Assembly: GCF_027570075.1 (NCBI RefSeq)
Contig: NZ_JAKMUS010000008.1
Span: forward strand, 39,046 to 103,045
Origin: Corynebacterium meitnerae
Lineage (GTDB): Bacteria; Actinomycetota; Actinomycetes; Mycobacteriales; Mycobacteriaceae
Reading direction: 5' to 3'
DNA length: 64,000 nucleotides
The position numbers were made by a program, and so were the translations under genes. The notes under the pieces were generated by a model. It did not search any database. It saw only the letters and a program-made list of their open reading frames with translations, and was not told the origin of the DNA. Below, one piece after another: positions 35,694 through 45,827 of the stretch (positions are counted from its first letter, which is position 1; each line of letters starts with the position of its first letter).

Positions 35694-35922
35694 CGGAGTA
35701 TTCCTGCTCATCGAGCAGACCAAGAACCTCACTCACGTTTGTGCAATCCACTTTCATACCCATGTTGAAGGTCTTCTGGCGGAAAGGTTCCTGATCAGGC
35801 ACCACTTTCAAGCCATCGCGGGCAAGCTCATTGATGACGTGACCGATACTCGAGTTCTGCTGCGCGGCCGTGGTTTTGGCGGCCATGTACACGTCATCGT
35901 CCAACCTGATAGTGAGCCTCAT
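35683..35922 (-). CDS. vapB: VapB-type ribbon-helix-helix antitoxin
   Basis: The 79-residue protein has an N-terminal RHH DNA-binding segment (MRLTIRLDDDVYMAAKTTA) and a C-terminal acidic tail that should neutralise the toxin. Antitoxin-first order and overlap with vapC are typical of type II modules, which repress their own promoter. The catalytic Asp residues of the toxin and the open frames of both genes suggest the module is intact. Confidence 0.88.
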   Translation of the reverse strand: MRLTIRLDDDVYMAAKTTAAQQNSSIGHVINELARDGLKVVPDQEPFRQKTFNMGMKVDCTNVSEVLGLLDEQEYSDDR

Positions 35923-35969
35923 GAGGTCAACCTATCACCATTGGTGATGCAGGTAAAGGGCCTTTTGGC

Positions 35970-36779
35970 CTACTGGCAGCCCGGACACCAGTACAGTTTG
36001 CGGCCCTCCACCACCTTCATTTCAATGGGCGTGCCGCATATGTAGCAGGGATCGCCGGCGCGACGGTAGACGTACACCTCGCCGCCGTGATCGTCCTTGC
36101 GCGGGGGCCGACCCATCGCCTCTGGGGTGTGCTCGGGGCGGACGGTGTCGATCCGGCCATGGTCGACGCCGTAGTCCATGAGCTCGGCCAGATCCGTCCA
36201 CACCGCGTCGAACTCGCTGCGGCTCAACTGATTGCCGGGCACCGACGGATGAATTCCCTGCCTGAATAGCACCTCAGCACGATAAATATTGCCCACACCA
36301 GCGAAAAGCTTCTGGTCCATCAGCTGCGACCCAATCGTGCGCCGCGAGCGCGAGACCCGCTCAAACAAGGCGTCAGGCGGCTCCTTCTCCACGATCGGAT
36401 CAAAGCCAGACTTATCGACGATTCCATCCGCCTCCCCCTGCCCCACCAACAGGCAAGCCTGGGGTCCACGCAGATTCGCGGCCACAGTGCCATTGGAAAT
36501 GTGCAGACGCATCTGCCCCCACTCCTCCTCCGCTGGCTCAAAGCGAAGCGAACCAATCAACCCGAGGTGGATGTACACCACCCAGGTGTCCCTCTGTTCC
36601 GTCTCGAAGGGAATGAACAGGTGTTTGCCGTGGGCGTGGGCGGTGGTGAGGGTGGAGCCGTCGATAAGCTTGGCTTCTTTCGCGAACCTCCCCTGCGGGC
36701 TGGTGACCTCAACCTCGCGGCCACCGAACTCGTGGTTGAGTTGGCGCGCGAGGCGGTGAAGAACGTGACCTTCGGGCAC
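35970..36779 (-). CDS. nei: Formamidopyrimidine/endonuclease VIII family DNA glycosylase (Nei-like)
   Basis: The 269-residue base-excision repair enzyme begins MPEGH; Pro2 is the Schiff-base nucleophile and Glu3 the catalytic acid. The H2TH region includes QKLFAGVGNIYRAEVLF near residue 155. A C-terminal zinc finger has C-x2-C-x16-C-x2-C spacing (CYIC...CPGC). The PEGH start fits Nei more than Fpg. It adjoins rraA with no gap, so both are on one transcript. One near-exact copy (36410-36419, reverse) and one exact copy (36660-36669) of the GTCGATAAGC family lie in the gene. Confidence 0.92.
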   Translation of the reverse strand: MPEGHVLHRLARQLNHEFGGREVEVTSPQGRFAKEAKLIDGSTLTTAHAHGKHLFIPFETEQRDTWVVYIHLGLIGSLRFEPAEEEWGQMRLHISNGTVAANLRGPQACLLVGQGEADGIVDKSGFDPIVEKEPPDALFERVSRSRRTIGSQLMDQKLFAGVGNIYRAEVLFRQGIHPSVPGNQLSRSEFDAVWTDLAELMDYGVDHGRIDTVRPEHTPEAMGRPPRKDDHGGEVYVYRRAGDPCYICGTPIEMKVVEGRKLYWCPGCQ

Positions 36780-37277
36780 TTACTTCGGCTCGACTGGGTT
36801 CTCAGAGACGACAACACCGTCCGAATCAGCGTAAACGTAGTGGCCAGGGACGAATTCGATGCCACCCAGGCGCAGCACGATGTTCTGCTCCCCCACGCCA
36901 TCCTTGTTGGACTTACGTGGGTTCGTGCCCAGGGCCTTGCAGCCGAAGTCCATGGTGGCCACCACAGCCGAGTCGCGGATCGGGCCGTTGATGATCACGC
37001 CGGCCCAGCCATTCTTCACGCCAGCGGCGGCGATCATGTCGCCCATGAGCGCGGTGTGCATGGAGGCGTGACCGTCCACGACGAGCACCTTGCCCTCGCC
37101 CGGGGAGTTCAGCGTCTTCTTCACCAGGCCGTTGTCCTGGAAACAGGAAATCGTCTGGATCTCGCCGCAGAATTCCACCTTGCCGCCATAGTTGCGGAAC
37201 TGGATGTCGCAGCTTTGTACGTCTTTGTCGTGGATATCGGCGATGTCGGCGGTGGCGATGAACTGGATGTCCGTCAT
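36780..37277 (-). CDS. rraA: RraA family protein (RNase E activity regulator / HMG aldolase fold)
   Basis: The 165-residue protein shows the family core: GKVLVVDGHASMHTALMGDMIAAAGVKNGWAGVIINGPIRD near residues 62-102. The GD-x-A and R-D residues contact metal and substrate in the aldolase members. In E. coli RraA inhibits RNase E, while related proteins are 4-hydroxy-4-methyl-2-oxoglutarate aldolases. Which applies here is open. Its stop is directly followed by the nei start. Confidence 0.92.
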   Translation of the reverse strand: MTDIQFIATADIADIHDKDVQSCDIQFRNYGGKVEFCGEIQTISCFQDNGLVKKTLNSPGEGKVLVVDGHASMHTALMGDMIAAAGVKNGWAGVIINGPIRDSAVVATMDFGCKALGTNPRKSNKDGVGEQNIVLRLGGIEFVPGHYVYADSDGVVVSENPVEPK

Positions 37278-37548
37278 GGGGTTTGTGCTCCTTCGTTTGT
37301 GGTGTTTTTCGGGGATTGTTGTTTATTGAGTTTACGCTTTTCAGGCCGTGTTTTGGGGTGTGGTCAGCGCCGGGTGGCTTGTTTTCGTCGGACGTGTGGG
37401 CTTGATCCCGGCGGAAGTTGTGCACGGTTTTCGAAAGTTGAGTGCACGTCCTGGGAAAATAGTGATTTTGTGCACGGTTTTTTAAATTCATGCACAGCCG
37501 CCCAGCCACAGCCGACGAAGCCGCCCAAACCCAGCCTGGTCCAAAGCG
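37278..37548. other. Intergenic region upstream of rraA with a GTGCACGGTTTT repeat
   Basis: There is no convincing gene between rraA and aceA. The region holds two copies of GTGCACGGTTTT, near 37420 and 37471, with related GTGCAC/TGCAC units between and after them. It should contain the rraA-nei promoter. The repeats could be an operator or a relic. Confidence 0.55.
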
Positions 37549-37582
37549 AAAACCCGCACTACACGCGGCAGTGCGGGTTTCT
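37549..37582 (-). terminator. Intrinsic terminator of aceA
   Basis: AACCCGCACT (37551-37560) and AGTGCGGGTT (37570-37579) form a 10-bp stem with a 9-nt loop, starting 20 nt after the aceA stop and flanked by A/T residues on both sides. Confidence 0.8.
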
Positions 37583-37602
37583 AGTCAGATCAAGCTACAA
37601 GC

Positions 37603-38895
37603 TTAGAACTGGCCTTCCTCCGTGGAGCCCTTGAGGGCGGTGGTGGAGGAGTTCGGGTCGACGGTGGTAGCAACGCGGTCGAAGTAGCCAGCGCCAACCT
37701 CGCGCTGGTGCTTGACAGCGGTGAAGCCGCGCTCGGAAGCTGCCTGGAACTCGCGGTTCTGCAGGTCGACGAACGCCGGCATGCCCTCGCGAGCGTAGCC
37801 GTAAGCCAGGTCGAACATGGAGTAGTTGAGGGCGTGGAAGCCAGCCAGGGTGATGAACTGGAAGGTGAAGCCCATCTTGCCCAGCTCCTTCTGGAACTTG
37901 GCGATCTCCTCTGCGTCCAGGTGGGAGGACCAGTTGAAGGACGGGGAGCAGTTGTAGGCGAGCAGCTGGTCCGGGAACTCAGCGTGGACGCCCTCGGCGA
38001 ACTTCTTAGCCAGCTCGAGGTCCGGGGTACCGGTCTCCATCCAGATCATGTCAGCGTACGGAGCGTAGGACTTAGCACGCTCGATGCACGGCTCAACACC
38101 GTTCTTGACGTAGTAGTAGCCCTCAGCGGAGCGCTCACCGGTCAGGAACTTAGCGTCGCGCTCATCAACGTCGGAGGTCAGCAGGGTTGCAGCCTCAGCG
38201 TCGGTGCGGCCGATGACCACGGTCGGGACGTTGAGGACGTCAGCTGCCAGACGAGCGGAGGACAGGGTGCGGATGTGCTGCTGGGTCGGGATGAGGACCT
38301 TGCCGCCGAGGTGGCCACACTTCTTCTCAGAAGCGAGCTGATCCTCCCAGTGGGTACCAGCGGCACCAGCCTGGATCATTGCGCGCTGCAGCTCGTAGAC
38401 GTTGAGGGCGCCACCGAAGCCAGCCTCACCGTCAGCGACGATCGGCACGAGCCAGTTGTCAACGGAGTCATCGCCCTCGACGCGTGCGATCTGGTCTGCA
38501 CGGGTCAGAGCGTTGTTGATACGACGGACAACGTTCGGCACAGAGTTAGCCGGGTACAGGGACTGGTCCGGGTAGGTGTTGCCGGAGAGGTTAGCGTCAC
38601 CTGCAACCTGCCAACCGGAGAGGTAGACAGCCTTCAGGCCAGCGCGAACCTGCTGAACAGCCTGGTTACCGGTCAGGGCGCCGAGGGCGTGGATGTAGGA
38701 ACCATCGCCCTTGGTGATGCCGTCCCAGAGGATCTCAGCACCGCGACGTGCGAGGGTCTGCTCCTCAATGACGGTGCCCTGCAGAGCCTCAACCTGCTCT
38801 GCGGTGTAGTCACGGGTAATGCCCTTCCAGCGCGGGTTCTCGTCCCAGTCCTTCTGGATTTCCTGTGCGGTACGAGCCTGTCCTGTGGTGGTCAT
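37603..38895 (-). CDS. aceA: Isocitrate lyase
   Basis: The 430-residue enzyme splits isocitrate to glyoxylate and succinate in the glyoxylate bypass. The active-site signature KKCGHLGGK lies at about residues 190-198, with the catalytic Cys. The downstream [12 protein letters not shown] motif near 312 binds substrate. ATG 38895 is preceded by AGAAAGGGG. It is divergent from aceB across a 488-nt control region, as in C. glutamicum, where both are induced on acetate. Codon use is strongly biased to preferred codons, as for a highly expressed gene. Confidence 0.97.
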   Translation of the reverse strand: MTTTGQARTAQEIQKDWDENPRWKGITRDYTAEQVEALQGTVIEEQTLARRGAEILWDGITKGDGSYIHALGALTGNQAVQQVRAGLKAVYLSGWQVAGDANLSGNTYPDQSLYPANSVPNVVRRINNALTRADQIARVEGDDSVDNWLVPIVADGEAGFGGALNVYELQRAMIQAGAAGTHWEDQLASEKKCGHLGGKVLIPTQQHIRTLSSARLAADVLNVPTVVIGRTDAEAATLLTSDVDERDAKFLTGERSAEGYYYVKNGVEPCIERAKSYAPYADMIWMETGTPDLELAKKFAEGVHAEFPDQLLAYNCSPSFNWSSHLDAEEIAKFQKELGKMGFTFQFITLAGFHALNYSMFDLAYGYAREGMPAFVDLQNREFQAASERGFTAVKHQREVGAGYFDRVATTVDPNSSTTALKGSTEEGQF

Positions 38896-39115
38896 GTGGT
38901 CCCCTTTCTGACGGGATCTAAGTTGGAAGCTTCCACTCAACTTCATGTTGTGGGCGTGTGCGTGTGCACATCGCTGTAAACATGGTGAGTTGAGCCACGC
39001 CCTAGGCGTTCAAGACCAGTATCCCTACCTGTGAACCTCTGAGTCAACACCTACGGGCGGTTACATTCCCTCAGGGGGTGAGATCGCTCGGGGTGAGTGG
39101 GGTGTTTTCTTGCTC

Positions 39116-39125
39116 GCTTATCGAC
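39116..39125 (-). repeat. GTCGATAAGC dispersed 10-mer, intergenic reverse copy
   Basis: One of two opposed copies in the aceA-aceB control region, 135 bp from its partner. Confidence 0.75.
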
Positions 39126-39260
39126 GAATCCGCCGGTCACACCCGCCACCTCCCCCGCGATGGCGTGGGGGTTTAGGGCGTGTGTGAATTTTTGTTTTGG
39201 GTGGAAAGGCGGGCAGGGATGGGTGTGGAGATTCACGAATTCGGGGGTGGTGGGGGGAGC

Positions 39261-39270
39261 GTCGATAAGC
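39261..39270 (+). repeat. GTCGATAAGC dispersed 10-mer, intergenic forward copy
   Basis: It follows GGTGGGGGGAGC and precedes AAATGC, very like the copy at 9230-9239 in its flanks. It sits 15 nt before the GlxR-type site. Confidence 0.75.
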
Positions 39271-39337
39271 AAATGCTTAACGCAGGTGACCGTCATCACT
39301 AAGCTGGCCTCCACATGCCCGCGCCACAGGAGCTCCC

Positions 39338-39343
39338 TACAAT
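39338..39343 (+). promoter_or_regulatory. Putative -10 box of aceB
   Basis: TACAAT fits the TANANT consensus about 40 nt before ATG 39384. GAAAGGA at 39369-39375 is the ribosome site, so aceB has a short leader. Confidence 0.5.
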
Positions 39344-39383
39344 GGGTGGGCGAACATAACGTTTGGCCGAAAGGATCTCATAT

Positions 39384-41588
39384 ATGACTACGCCGCAATT
39401 CGAGGACCGCACTGAGCGCGTCGAGGTCGCTGGGCTGGCTGTTGCCCGCCCGCTGTACGACTTCGTGGTGGAGGAGCTGCTCCCCGAGATCAACATTGAC
39501 GCCGAGAAGTTCTGGGGCGATGTTTCTGCTTACCTCGCAGACCTGACCCCGAAGAACAAGGAGCTGCTGGCTCGCCGCGATGAGCTGCAGGCCACGATGG
39601 ACCAGTACTACCGCGACAACCCGGGCCAGCCTGACCCGGCAGCGCACGAGGAGTTCCTGCGTTCCATCGGCTACCTGGTGGAGCAGCCGCTGGATGGTGC
39701 GATCCGTACGGAGAACGTGGATCCGGAGTTCGCAACCGTTGCTGGCCCGCAGCTGGTTGTGCCGATTACGAATGCACGTTTTGCTATCAACGCGGCGAAC
39801 GCTCGCTACGGCTCCCTGTATGACGCGCTGTACGGCACTGACGCTATCCCGACGGATGGTGGCGCTGAGCCGGGCAAGGGGTACAACCCGGTCCGCGGTG
39901 ACCGCGTGATTGAGTGGGCACGCAACTTCCTCGATGAGGCTGTGCCGCTTGAGGGTGCATCCCACGCTGACGTGGACTCCTACGAGGTTGCGGAAGATGG
40001 CTCCCTGAAGATCGTGTCTGAGGGCAACGAGGTCGCCCTGAAGGACCCGGCTGTCTACCTCGGCTACCAGGGCTCCAAGGACGCACCGGCCGGTATTGTG
40101 CTGCGCCACAACGGCCTGCACATCATCATCAAGATCGACCGCGAGCACCCGGTGGGCAAGACCGACCGCGCTGGCGTCTCCGACGTTGTTCTGGAGTCCG
40201 CTGTCACCGCGATTATGGACTTTGAGGATTCCGTCGCAGCAGTTGACGGCACCGATAAGGCTGGCGCATACGCCACCTGGTTCGGCCTGAACCGCGGCGA
40301 CATCTCCGAGACCGTGACCAAGGGCGACAAGACCTTCGAGCGCACCCTGGCTGATGACGTCACCTTCACCTCTAAGGATGGTTCCGAGGAGTCCCTGCAC
40401 GGCCGCGTCATGATGCTGTGCCGCAACGTTGGCCACCTGATGACCACGCCGGCGATCCTCGTTGACGGCGAGGAGGTGCCGGAGGGTCTGCTCGACGGCA
40501 TCATCACCGTCGCCGCTGCTATCCCGGGTCTGCGCGAGGACAACGCTCGCGGTAACTCCCGCGTTGGCTCCATCTACGTGGTGAAGCCGAAGCAGCACGG
40601 CCCGGACGAGGTTGCCTTCACCAACGAAATCTTCGACCGCGTCGAGGCGATCCTGGGTCTGCCGAAGCACACCGTCAAGGTGGGTGTCATGGACGAGGAG
40701 CGTCGCACCTCCGTCAACCTGGATGCCTGCATCATGGCTGCTGCTGACCGCCTGGTGTTCATCAACACCGGCTTCCTGGACCGCACGGGCGATGAGATCC
40801 ACACCGCTATGCAGGCCGGCCCGATGGTGCGTAAGGCAGACATGCAGACCGCACCGTGGAAGCAGTCCTACGAGAACCACAACGTTGATGCTGGTATCGC
40901 TCACTCCCTGCCGGGTCGCGCACAGATTGGTAAGGGCATGTGGGCTGAGACGGACCACATGGCTGCTCTGCTGGAGAAGAAGATCGGCCAGCCGCGTGAG
41001 GGTGCAAACACCGCATGGGTTCCGTCCCCGACCGGCGCTACCCTGCACGCCACCCACTACCACCAGGTAGATGTCCACGCTGTTCAGGATGAGCTGCGTG
41101 CTGCTGGCCGCCGTAACTCCGTGCCGGGCCTGCTCACCGTCCCGGTCAGCACCGAGGGCGATGTCTGGTCCGATGCAGAGAAGGCTGAGGAGCTGGACAA
41201 CAACTGCCAGTCCATCCTGGGCTACGTGGTCCGCTGGGTTGAGCAGGGTGTTGGCTGCTCCAAGGTGCCGGACATCCACGATGTGGACCTGATGGAGGAC
41301 CGCGCAACGCTGCGTATTTCCTCCCAGCTGCTGGCTAACTGGCTCGTCCACGGTGTCATCACCGAGGACCAGGTGCTGGATTCTCTGAAGCGCATGGCTG
41401 TGAAGGTCGACGAGCAGAACGCTGGTGACCCGAACTACCTGCCGATGGCTGCGGACTACGACAAGTCCATCGGTTTCCAGGCTGCGAAGGACCTCATCTT
41501 CAAGGGCACCGAGTCCCCGTCTGGTTACACGGAGCCGATCCTGCACGCGAAGCGTCGTGAGTTTAAGGCTGCACACGGCCTTGCTTAA
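39384..41588 (+). CDS. aceB: Malate synthase G
   Basis: The 734-residue monomeric malate synthase condenses glyoxylate with acetyl-CoA. Length and sequence are of the G isoform (N-terminal [24 protein letters not shown]). Conserved parts include [19 protein letters not shown] with catalytic Asp/Glu, the [11 protein letters not shown] segment and [20 protein letters not shown] 39384 is chosen for the ribosome site and family N-terminus. It pairs with aceA for growth on acetate or fatty acids. Like aceA it uses highly biased codons. Confidence 0.97.
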   Translation: MTTPQFEDRTERVEVAGLAVARPLYDFVVEELLPEINIDAEKFWGDVSAYLADLTPKNKELLARRDELQATMDQYYRDNPGQPDPAAHEEFLRSIGYLVEQPLDGAIRTENVDPEFATVAGPQLVVPITNARFAINAANARYGSLYDALYGTDAIPTDGGAEPGKGYNPVRGDRVIEWARNFLDEAVPLEGASHADVDSYEVAEDGSLKIVSEGNEVALKDPAVYLGYQGSKDAPAGIVLRHNGLHIIIKIDREHPVGKTDRAGVSDVVLESAVTAIMDFEDSVAAVDGTDKAGAYATWFGLNRGDISETVTKGDKTFERTLADDVTFTSKDGSEESLHGRVMMLCRNVGHLMTTPAILVDGEEVPEGLLDGIITVAAAIPGLREDNARGNSRVGSIYVVKPKQHGPDEVAFTNEIFDRVEAILGLPKHTVKVGVMDEERRTSVNLDACIMAAADRLVFINTGFLDRTGDEIHTAMQAGPMVRKADMQTAPWKQSYENHNVDAGIAHSLPGRAQIGKGMWAETDHMAALLEKKIGQPREGANTAWVPSPTGATLHATHYHQVDVHAVQDELRAAGRRNSVPGLLTVPVSTEGDVWSDAEKAEELDNNCQSILGYVVRWVEQGVGCSKVPDIHDVDLMEDRATLRISSQLLANWLVHGVITEDQVLDSLKRMAVKVDEQNAGDPNYLPMAADYDKSIGFQAAKDLIFKGTESPSGYTEPILHAKRREFKAAHGLA

Positions 41589-41612
41589 ACAGCCCTAGGG
41601 CTGTTTAAGCAA
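41581..41612. terminator. 32-bp perfect palindrome across the aceB stop codon
   Basis: TTGCTTAAACAGCCCT and its exact complement AGGGCTGTTTAAGCAA are directly joined, covering the last Leu/Ala codons and the TAA stop. TTAAGCAAGC is repeated again at about 41632. It is either a terminator without a T-run or a protein-binding site. Confidence 0.6.
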
Positions 41613-41664
41613 GCAAAAGCACGGGTCCAGGCCTTAAGCAAGCATTGAGGCCGAGAGCTCTGAG

Positions 41665-41724
41665 CCCCGGTTGACCCCTGCCCGCGAAATTTTTCGCAGG
41701 CCAAGTCAACCGGGGTTCTTTTGT
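41665..41724 (+). terminator. Second strong hairpin after aceB
   Basis: CCCCGGTTGAC (41665-41675) pairs with GTCAACCGGGG (41705-41715), enclosing an inner GCGAAA/TTTCGC hairpin. TTCTTTTGTGCTTT follows. This is the likely intrinsic terminator of the aceB transcript. Confidence 0.75.
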
Positions 41725-41775
41725 GCTTTGTGGGTGTAGTGTTTAGTGCCGATAACTACGACGCAAGGAGGAACC

Positions 41776-43269
41776 ATGGCGTACTCAGTAGGGTTCGACC
41801 GCCAGAAATATATTGAGATGCAGTCGGAGCACATCTCTAAGCGTCGAGAAGAAATCGGCGGCAAGCTGTACCTGGAAATGGGCGGCAAGCTTTTCGACGA
41901 TCACCATGCCTCCCGTGTCCTCCCCGGCTTCACCCCGGACAACAAGATCGCCATGCTGGAGCGCATCAAAGACGAAGTCGAAATCGTCGTGTGCGTGGCT
42001 GCGCCGGACCTCGTGCGCCAAAAGGTGCGTGCTGACCTGGGCATCACCTACGAAGATGAGGTTTTGAGGCTTATCGACGTCTTCCGGGAGCGCGGCTTCC
42101 TCGTGGAGAACGTGGTGATCACCCAGTACGAAGCCGGCGCTGAACAAGCCGACATGCTGCGCGACAAACTGGAGCGCCTCGGCGTGACAGTGCGACTGCA
42201 CCGCGTCATCCCTGGCTACCCGAATGACATTCCGCGCATCGTGTCGGAGGACGGCTTCGGCCGCAACGAGTATGTGCAGACCAGCCGCGATGTTGTGGTG
42301 ATGACCGCGCCGGGCCCGGGCTCTGGCAAGCTGGCTACCTGCTTGAGCCAGGTGTACCAGGACAACCAGCGGGGCACGAAGGCCGGCTACGCCAAGTTTG
42401 AGACGTTCCCGATCTGGAACCTGCCCTTGGAGCACCCGGTGAACCTGGCCTATGAGGCGGCGACGGTGGATCTGGATGACATCAACGTCATCGACCAGTA
42501 CCACCTGGCGGCCTACGGCGAGCAGGTCTCCTCCTACAACCGCGACATTGAGGTGTTCCCGCTGCTCAAGGCCTTGCTGAAGGAAGCCACGGGCACGGAG
42601 CCGTACCAGTCCCCCACCGACATGGGTGTGAACATGGCCGGCTACTGCATCTCCGATGATGCGGCGTGCCGGTATGCGGCGGAGCAGGAAATCGTCCGTC
42701 GTTTCCTGATCGCGCAGGTGGATTTCCGCCGCGGTGACGTGGATGAGCAAGTGCCGGTTCGCGCCGCGAACGTGATGCGGAAGGCGGGCCTGACCGTGGC
42801 GGATCGCCCGGTGGTGGCGCCGGCCCTCGAGGTCGCGGAGGCCACCGGCAATCCCGGTGCGGCACTGGAACTTCCGGACGGCACGATCGTGACCGGCAAG
42901 ACCTCTGACCTGCTTGGTCCGTCCGCGGCGGTGCTGCTCAACGCGCTGAAGAAGCTGGCCGGTATCGCGGATGAGGTGCACCTGCTCTCCCCCGATGCGA
43001 TTGAGCCGATCCAGCGCCTGAAAACGCAGTACCTGGGTTCGCGTAACCCGCGCCTGCACACGGACGAGGTGCTCATCGCGCTGTCTACCTCGGCGGCGGA
43101 GGATGATAATGCCCGCCTGGCGTTGGAGCAGCTGCAGTCCCTGCGTGGGTGCGACGCGCACATCACCACCATCCTGGGCTCGGTGGATGAGGGGATCTTC
43201 CGCTCCCTCGGGGTCCTAGCTACCACGGAGCCGCAGTACTGGCGCAAGGCGTTGTACCACCGCCGCTAG
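41776..43269 (+). CDS. DUF1846 family protein (UPF0371)
   Basis: The 497-residue protein matches the DUF1846 family throughout ([22 protein letters not shown] at the N-terminus, [23 protein letters not shown]). AAGGAGGAA directly precedes ATG 41776, a strong ribosome site. Members are widespread soluble proteins with a P-loop-like fold and no agreed function. A GTCGATAAGC copy (42069-42078, reverse) encodes RLIDVF. It stands alone between terminator structures and trhO. Confidence 0.88.
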   Translation: MAYSVGFDRQKYIEMQSEHISKRREEIGGKLYLEMGGKLFDDHHASRVLPGFTPDNKIAMLERIKDEVEIVVCVAAPDLVRQKVRADLGITYEDEVLRLIDVFRERGFLVENVVITQYEAGAEQADMLRDKLERLGVTVRLHRVIPGYPNDIPRIVSEDGFGRNEYVQTSRDVVVMTAPGPGSGKLATCLSQVYQDNQRGTKAGYAKFETFPIWNLPLEHPVNLAYEAATVDLDDINVIDQYHLAAYGEQVSSYNRDIEVFPLLKALLKEATGTEPYQSPTDMGVNMAGYCISDDAACRYAAEQEIVRRFLIAQVDFRRGDVDEQVPVRAANVMRKAGLTVADRPVVAPALEVAEATGNPGAALELPDGTIVTGKTSDLLGPSAAVLLNALKKLAGIADEVHLLSPDAIEPIQRLKTQYLGSRNPRLHTDEVLIALSTSAAEDDNARLALEQLQSLRGCDAHITTILGSVDEGIFRSLGVLATTEPQYWRKALYHRR

Positions 43270-43311
43270 GCGTAATTTCCGGCCACGGCGGGAACTTCTT
43301 AGACTGGACAC

Positions 43312-44190
43312 ATGCAAGAAAAGATCCTGCTCTACTACCAGTTCCGCCCCATCGCCGACCCGGAAGCGGTCCGCCTGTGGCAGCGGGATCTGTGCGAGGG
43401 CTTGGGCCTTCACGGTCGCATCATCATCTCCCCCGACGGCATCAACGGCACCGTCGGCGGCGACATGGACGCCTGCAAGACCTACGTGCGCAAAACCAAG
43501 GAATACTTCCGCGGCATCGAGTTCAAATGGTCTGAGGGCGGCAAGGCGGACTTCCCGAAACTCAGCGTCAAAGTGCGCGATGAGATTGTCACTTTCGGTG
43601 TGCCGGAAGAATTGCGTGTCGACGGGTCCGGGGTCGTCGGCGGCGGCCGGCACCTGAAGCCGGAAGAGGTGAACGAGCTCGTCGAAAAGCGTGATGACGT
43701 GGTCTTTTTCGACGGCCGCAATGCGTACGAGGCGGAGATCGGAAAATTTAAAAACGCCGTGGTGCCTGACGTGAACACCACGCATGACTTCATCGCGGAG
43801 CTGGAATCCGGCAAGTATGACTGGATGAAGGACAAGCCTGTGGTGTCCTACTGCACTGGTGGTATTCGTTGCGAGATCCTGTCATCGCTCATGATCAACC
43901 GCGGGTTTGAAGAGGTCTACCAAATCGACGGCGGCATCGTCCGCTACGGCGAGAAATTTGGCAATCAGGGCCTGTGGGAAGGTTCGCTCTACGTCTTTGA
44001 CAAGCGCATGCACACCGAATTCGGCCCGGAAGATGACCCGGATTTTGTGCAGCTCGGCCACTGTGTTCATTGCGGTGAAGCCACGAACCAGCACTACAAC
44101 TGCGCCAACGAACCGGACTGCCGCCGCCAGTACTTGAGCTGCCCGGACTGCCGGGAAAAGCAACCGTACTGCTCAGCCTGCTCCTACTAG
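43312..44190 (+). CDS. trhO: Rhodanese-like tRNA uridine(34) hydroxylase, TrhO/YceA family
   Basis: The 292-residue protein has an N-terminal ACP-like domain (about 1-95), a rhodanese domain with the active-site loop [10 protein letters not shown] near residues 181-190, and a Cys-rich C-terminus ([29 protein letters not shown]). This is the TrhO layout. TrhO hydroxylates U34 of some tRNAs in E. coli and B. subtilis. The spacing to DUF1846 is 42 nt, so it may share that transcript. Confidence 0.9.
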   Translation: MQEKILLYYQFRPIADPEAVRLWQRDLCEGLGLHGRIIISPDGINGTVGGDMDACKTYVRKTKEYFRGIEFKWSEGGKADFPKLSVKVRDEIVTFGVPEELRVDGSGVVGGGRHLKPEEVNELVEKRDDVVFFDGRNAYEAEIGKFKNAVVPDVNTTHDFIAELESGKYDWMKDKPVVSYCTGGIRCEILSSLMINRGFEEVYQIDGGIVRYGEKFGNQGLWEGSLYVFDKRMHTEFGPEDDPDFVQLGHCVHCGEATNQHYNCANEPDCRRQYLSCPDCREKQPYCSACSY

Positions 44191-44213
44191 GCCCTTTTTC
44201 TACTAGGCCTTTT

Positions 44214-44239
44214 CTAGCTGGTCGTTTACGGCCAGCTAG
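44214..44239. terminator. Hairpin between convergent genes
   Basis: CTAGCTGG (44214-44221) and CCAGCTAG (44232-44239) form a perfect 8-bp stem at the convergent ends of trhO and the membrane protein gene. T-rich runs lie just upstream on the plus strand. Confidence 0.6.
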
Positions 44240-44736
44240 GCGCTGTCGGCTGCGAGAATGCCGATGGTGATGGTCAGCCACCACATGGCAAACGGCACGA
44301 TGGGCAGCCAGAACACGCCCATCCAGGGCATCCAGCGCTCGTAGCGGTTGAGCTTGCGGACCATGATGATGGCGCAGCCAAGAATGCCGGCGACGGGTGG
44401 GATGGAGCTGATCACTGACCACGCGGTGCGCCACGTGCCGGTGCAGAGCCAGGTTGCTTCGCCGGCTTCACACAGCGGGCCACCCATCATGCGGGAGATG
44501 AACGCGAGAATGCCTGCGACGAGGAAGGTGATTGCCACCGTGGCAGCTGCGAACCAGAGCGCTTGCTTGGTTGAAGCAGCATTGCGCTCATTGACCTCTT
44601 TCGGGTCCGGCTGATCCGCTAGTTCATCAAAGCTGTGCGGGGTTGGCCGAACCTTGTTGGAGTAGTCCGCAGCAGCATGCAGGTCATTTTCTGGGTGGCC
44701 AGGGGCGAAACCGGGACGATACTCATGGGAAGCCAT
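44236..44736 (-). CDS. Predicted membrane protein, three helices
   Basis: The 166-residue protein has a polar N-terminus of about 55 residues rich in His, Pro and Asp. Three hydrophobic helices follow at about 58-80, 103-126 and 138-160, and a Cys pair (GGPLCEAGEATWLCTG) may form a disulphide outside. I do not recognise the family. It lies 10 nt downstream of the universal stress protein gene on the same strand and is likely cotranscribed with it. Confidence 0.8.
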   Translation of the reverse strand: MASHEYRPGFAPGHPENDLHAAADYSNKVRPTPHSFDELADQPDPKEVNERNAASTKQALWFAAATVAITFLVAGILAFISRMMGGPLCEAGEATWLCTGTWRTAWSVISSIPPVAGILGCAIIMVRKLNRYERWMPWMGVFWLPIVPFAMWWLTITIGILAADSA

Positions 44737-44746
44737 GTGGCTCAGT

Positions 44747-45733
44747 CTAACGCCGCAAGATCACAACGGGTACCGGGGCATGATTCAGGAACTTCGCTGT
44801 CTGCGAGCCGATATACACGTGACCTTTGCGAGTCTTCGTGTGCGGGGAGGAATCCAGGAAGAGGACATCACCCTTCTTCCAATTCTGGGATTCCACAACG
44901 GTGCGCCATCCTCCGCCAGAACTCACGCAGGTTTCTACCGCGAAGTTCTTAAGCTCTTCGTGGGGGTCTGAAATATTCAGATCGTGGGCCACATTGTTCA
45001 CCACATCCCAGGCGCGGTCGAGGAGGGCAAGGGAGGATTCATTCCATTCGTCCACAAGCGGGCGATGAGTGATGTCATCGTCGTAGCTGTACGTTTCCTC
45101 TGGTGAGAAAGCCATGATGCGCAGCTCCACATCAAGCGTGAGCGCGAGTGCGGCCGCAAGTCCGATGCCACGGGTCGAATTTTCAGCGGCCTCTGCGGTG
45201 TCGAGGAATGCGAAGTTGACGCGCGTGATGCCCTTCTTGGTCAGCTTGGTGCCGCGCGGAACAATGCCCGCCGACGCCGGTGCGGAGCGCAACAGTGCAT
45301 CGGCAGAAGAACTAGGAATGAAGCGGCCCTTCGCGGCCCTCGGCTTTGAGCCAAACAGAACAAGATCCGCGCCAAACCGCTTGATTTCTTCTTTGAGCAG
45401 CTTATGGCGCGGCTTTCCGTCACGGAATACAACGAATTCTTTGTCCCATGCGCGACTGGGAACGTACTCTTTCATCGCTTTGCGCACGGCTTGCGTGCGT
45501 TCATCAGCCGTGTGCTCGAGCCACTTCTTGTATTTCTTGCTCGATGTGGAGCGCAATGACCACGGGCGCGGCGCTGTTGTGAGCACCCTGATCTCTACAG
45601 GGAGGGATTGCGCAAGCCACCCCGCAAAATACACAGCCTCTTCCCCCGAATGATCCCAGCAGACGGCGATGCGTAAAGGGCGCTCGCTGTCCATCGACGA
45701 CAAAAGTGCAGGCAAATGCAGATTCTCGGCCAT
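44747..45733 (-). CDS. Universal stress protein, tandem Usp domains
   Basis: The 328-residue protein has two Usp-type domains. The first is at about 18-160 (LRIAVCWDHSGEEAV, ADLVLFGSKPRAAKGRF), the second at about 170-328 (NFAFLDTAEAAENSTRGIGLAAALAL, GHVYIGSQTAKFLNHAPVPVVILR). The G-x-S/T segments can bind ATP in some members; the first domain is degenerate. It is next to the MarR regulator, 94 nt downstream of it. In C. glutamicum the malR regulator gene is likewise paired with a usp gene. Confidence 0.87.
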   Translation of the reverse strand: MAENLHLPALLSSMDSERPLRIAVCWDHSGEEAVYFAGWLAQSLPVEIRVLTTAPRPWSLRSTSSKKYKKWLEHTADERTQAVRKAMKEYVPSRAWDKEFVVFRDGKPRHKLLKEEIKRFGADLVLFGSKPRAAKGRFIPSSSADALLRSAPASAGIVPRGTKLTKKGITRVNFAFLDTAEAAENSTRGIGLAAALALTLDVELRIMAFSPEETYSYDDDITHRPLVDEWNESSLALLDRAWDVVNNVAHDLNISDPHEELKNFAVETCVSSGGGWRTVVESQNWKKGDVLFLDSSPHTKTRKGHVYIGSQTAKFLNHAPVPVVILRR

Positions 45734-45827
45734 ATCCTGAAGAGAGTGTGGGACGACAGAAACTTCGTTGCGAAGTTACTTGGATCTTATCGGTCCCACG
45801 GGCGGAGTGCTAGAAACTCATGTGCAC

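Larger units (their letters stand above)
38896..39383. promoter_or_regulatory. Divergent aceA-aceB control region
   Basis: In this 488-nt region the core GTGA-N6-TCAC of a GlxR/CRP-type site is at 39286-39299. Runs of five or six G flanked by other bases, the form of RamA sites, occur at about 39074-39078, 39243-39247 and 39252-39257. A TACAAT -10 box for aceB is at 39338-39343. GlxR, RamA and RamB control of this pair is established in C. glutamicum; the sites here are inferred. The region also holds two opposed GTCGATAAGC copies (39116-39125 reverse, 39261-39270 forward). Confidence 0.65.

Noticed and set aside
39378..43161. Long minus-strand frames opposite aceB and the DUF1846 gene
   Set aside because: Antisense shadows of strongly codon-biased genes with no recognisable domain.
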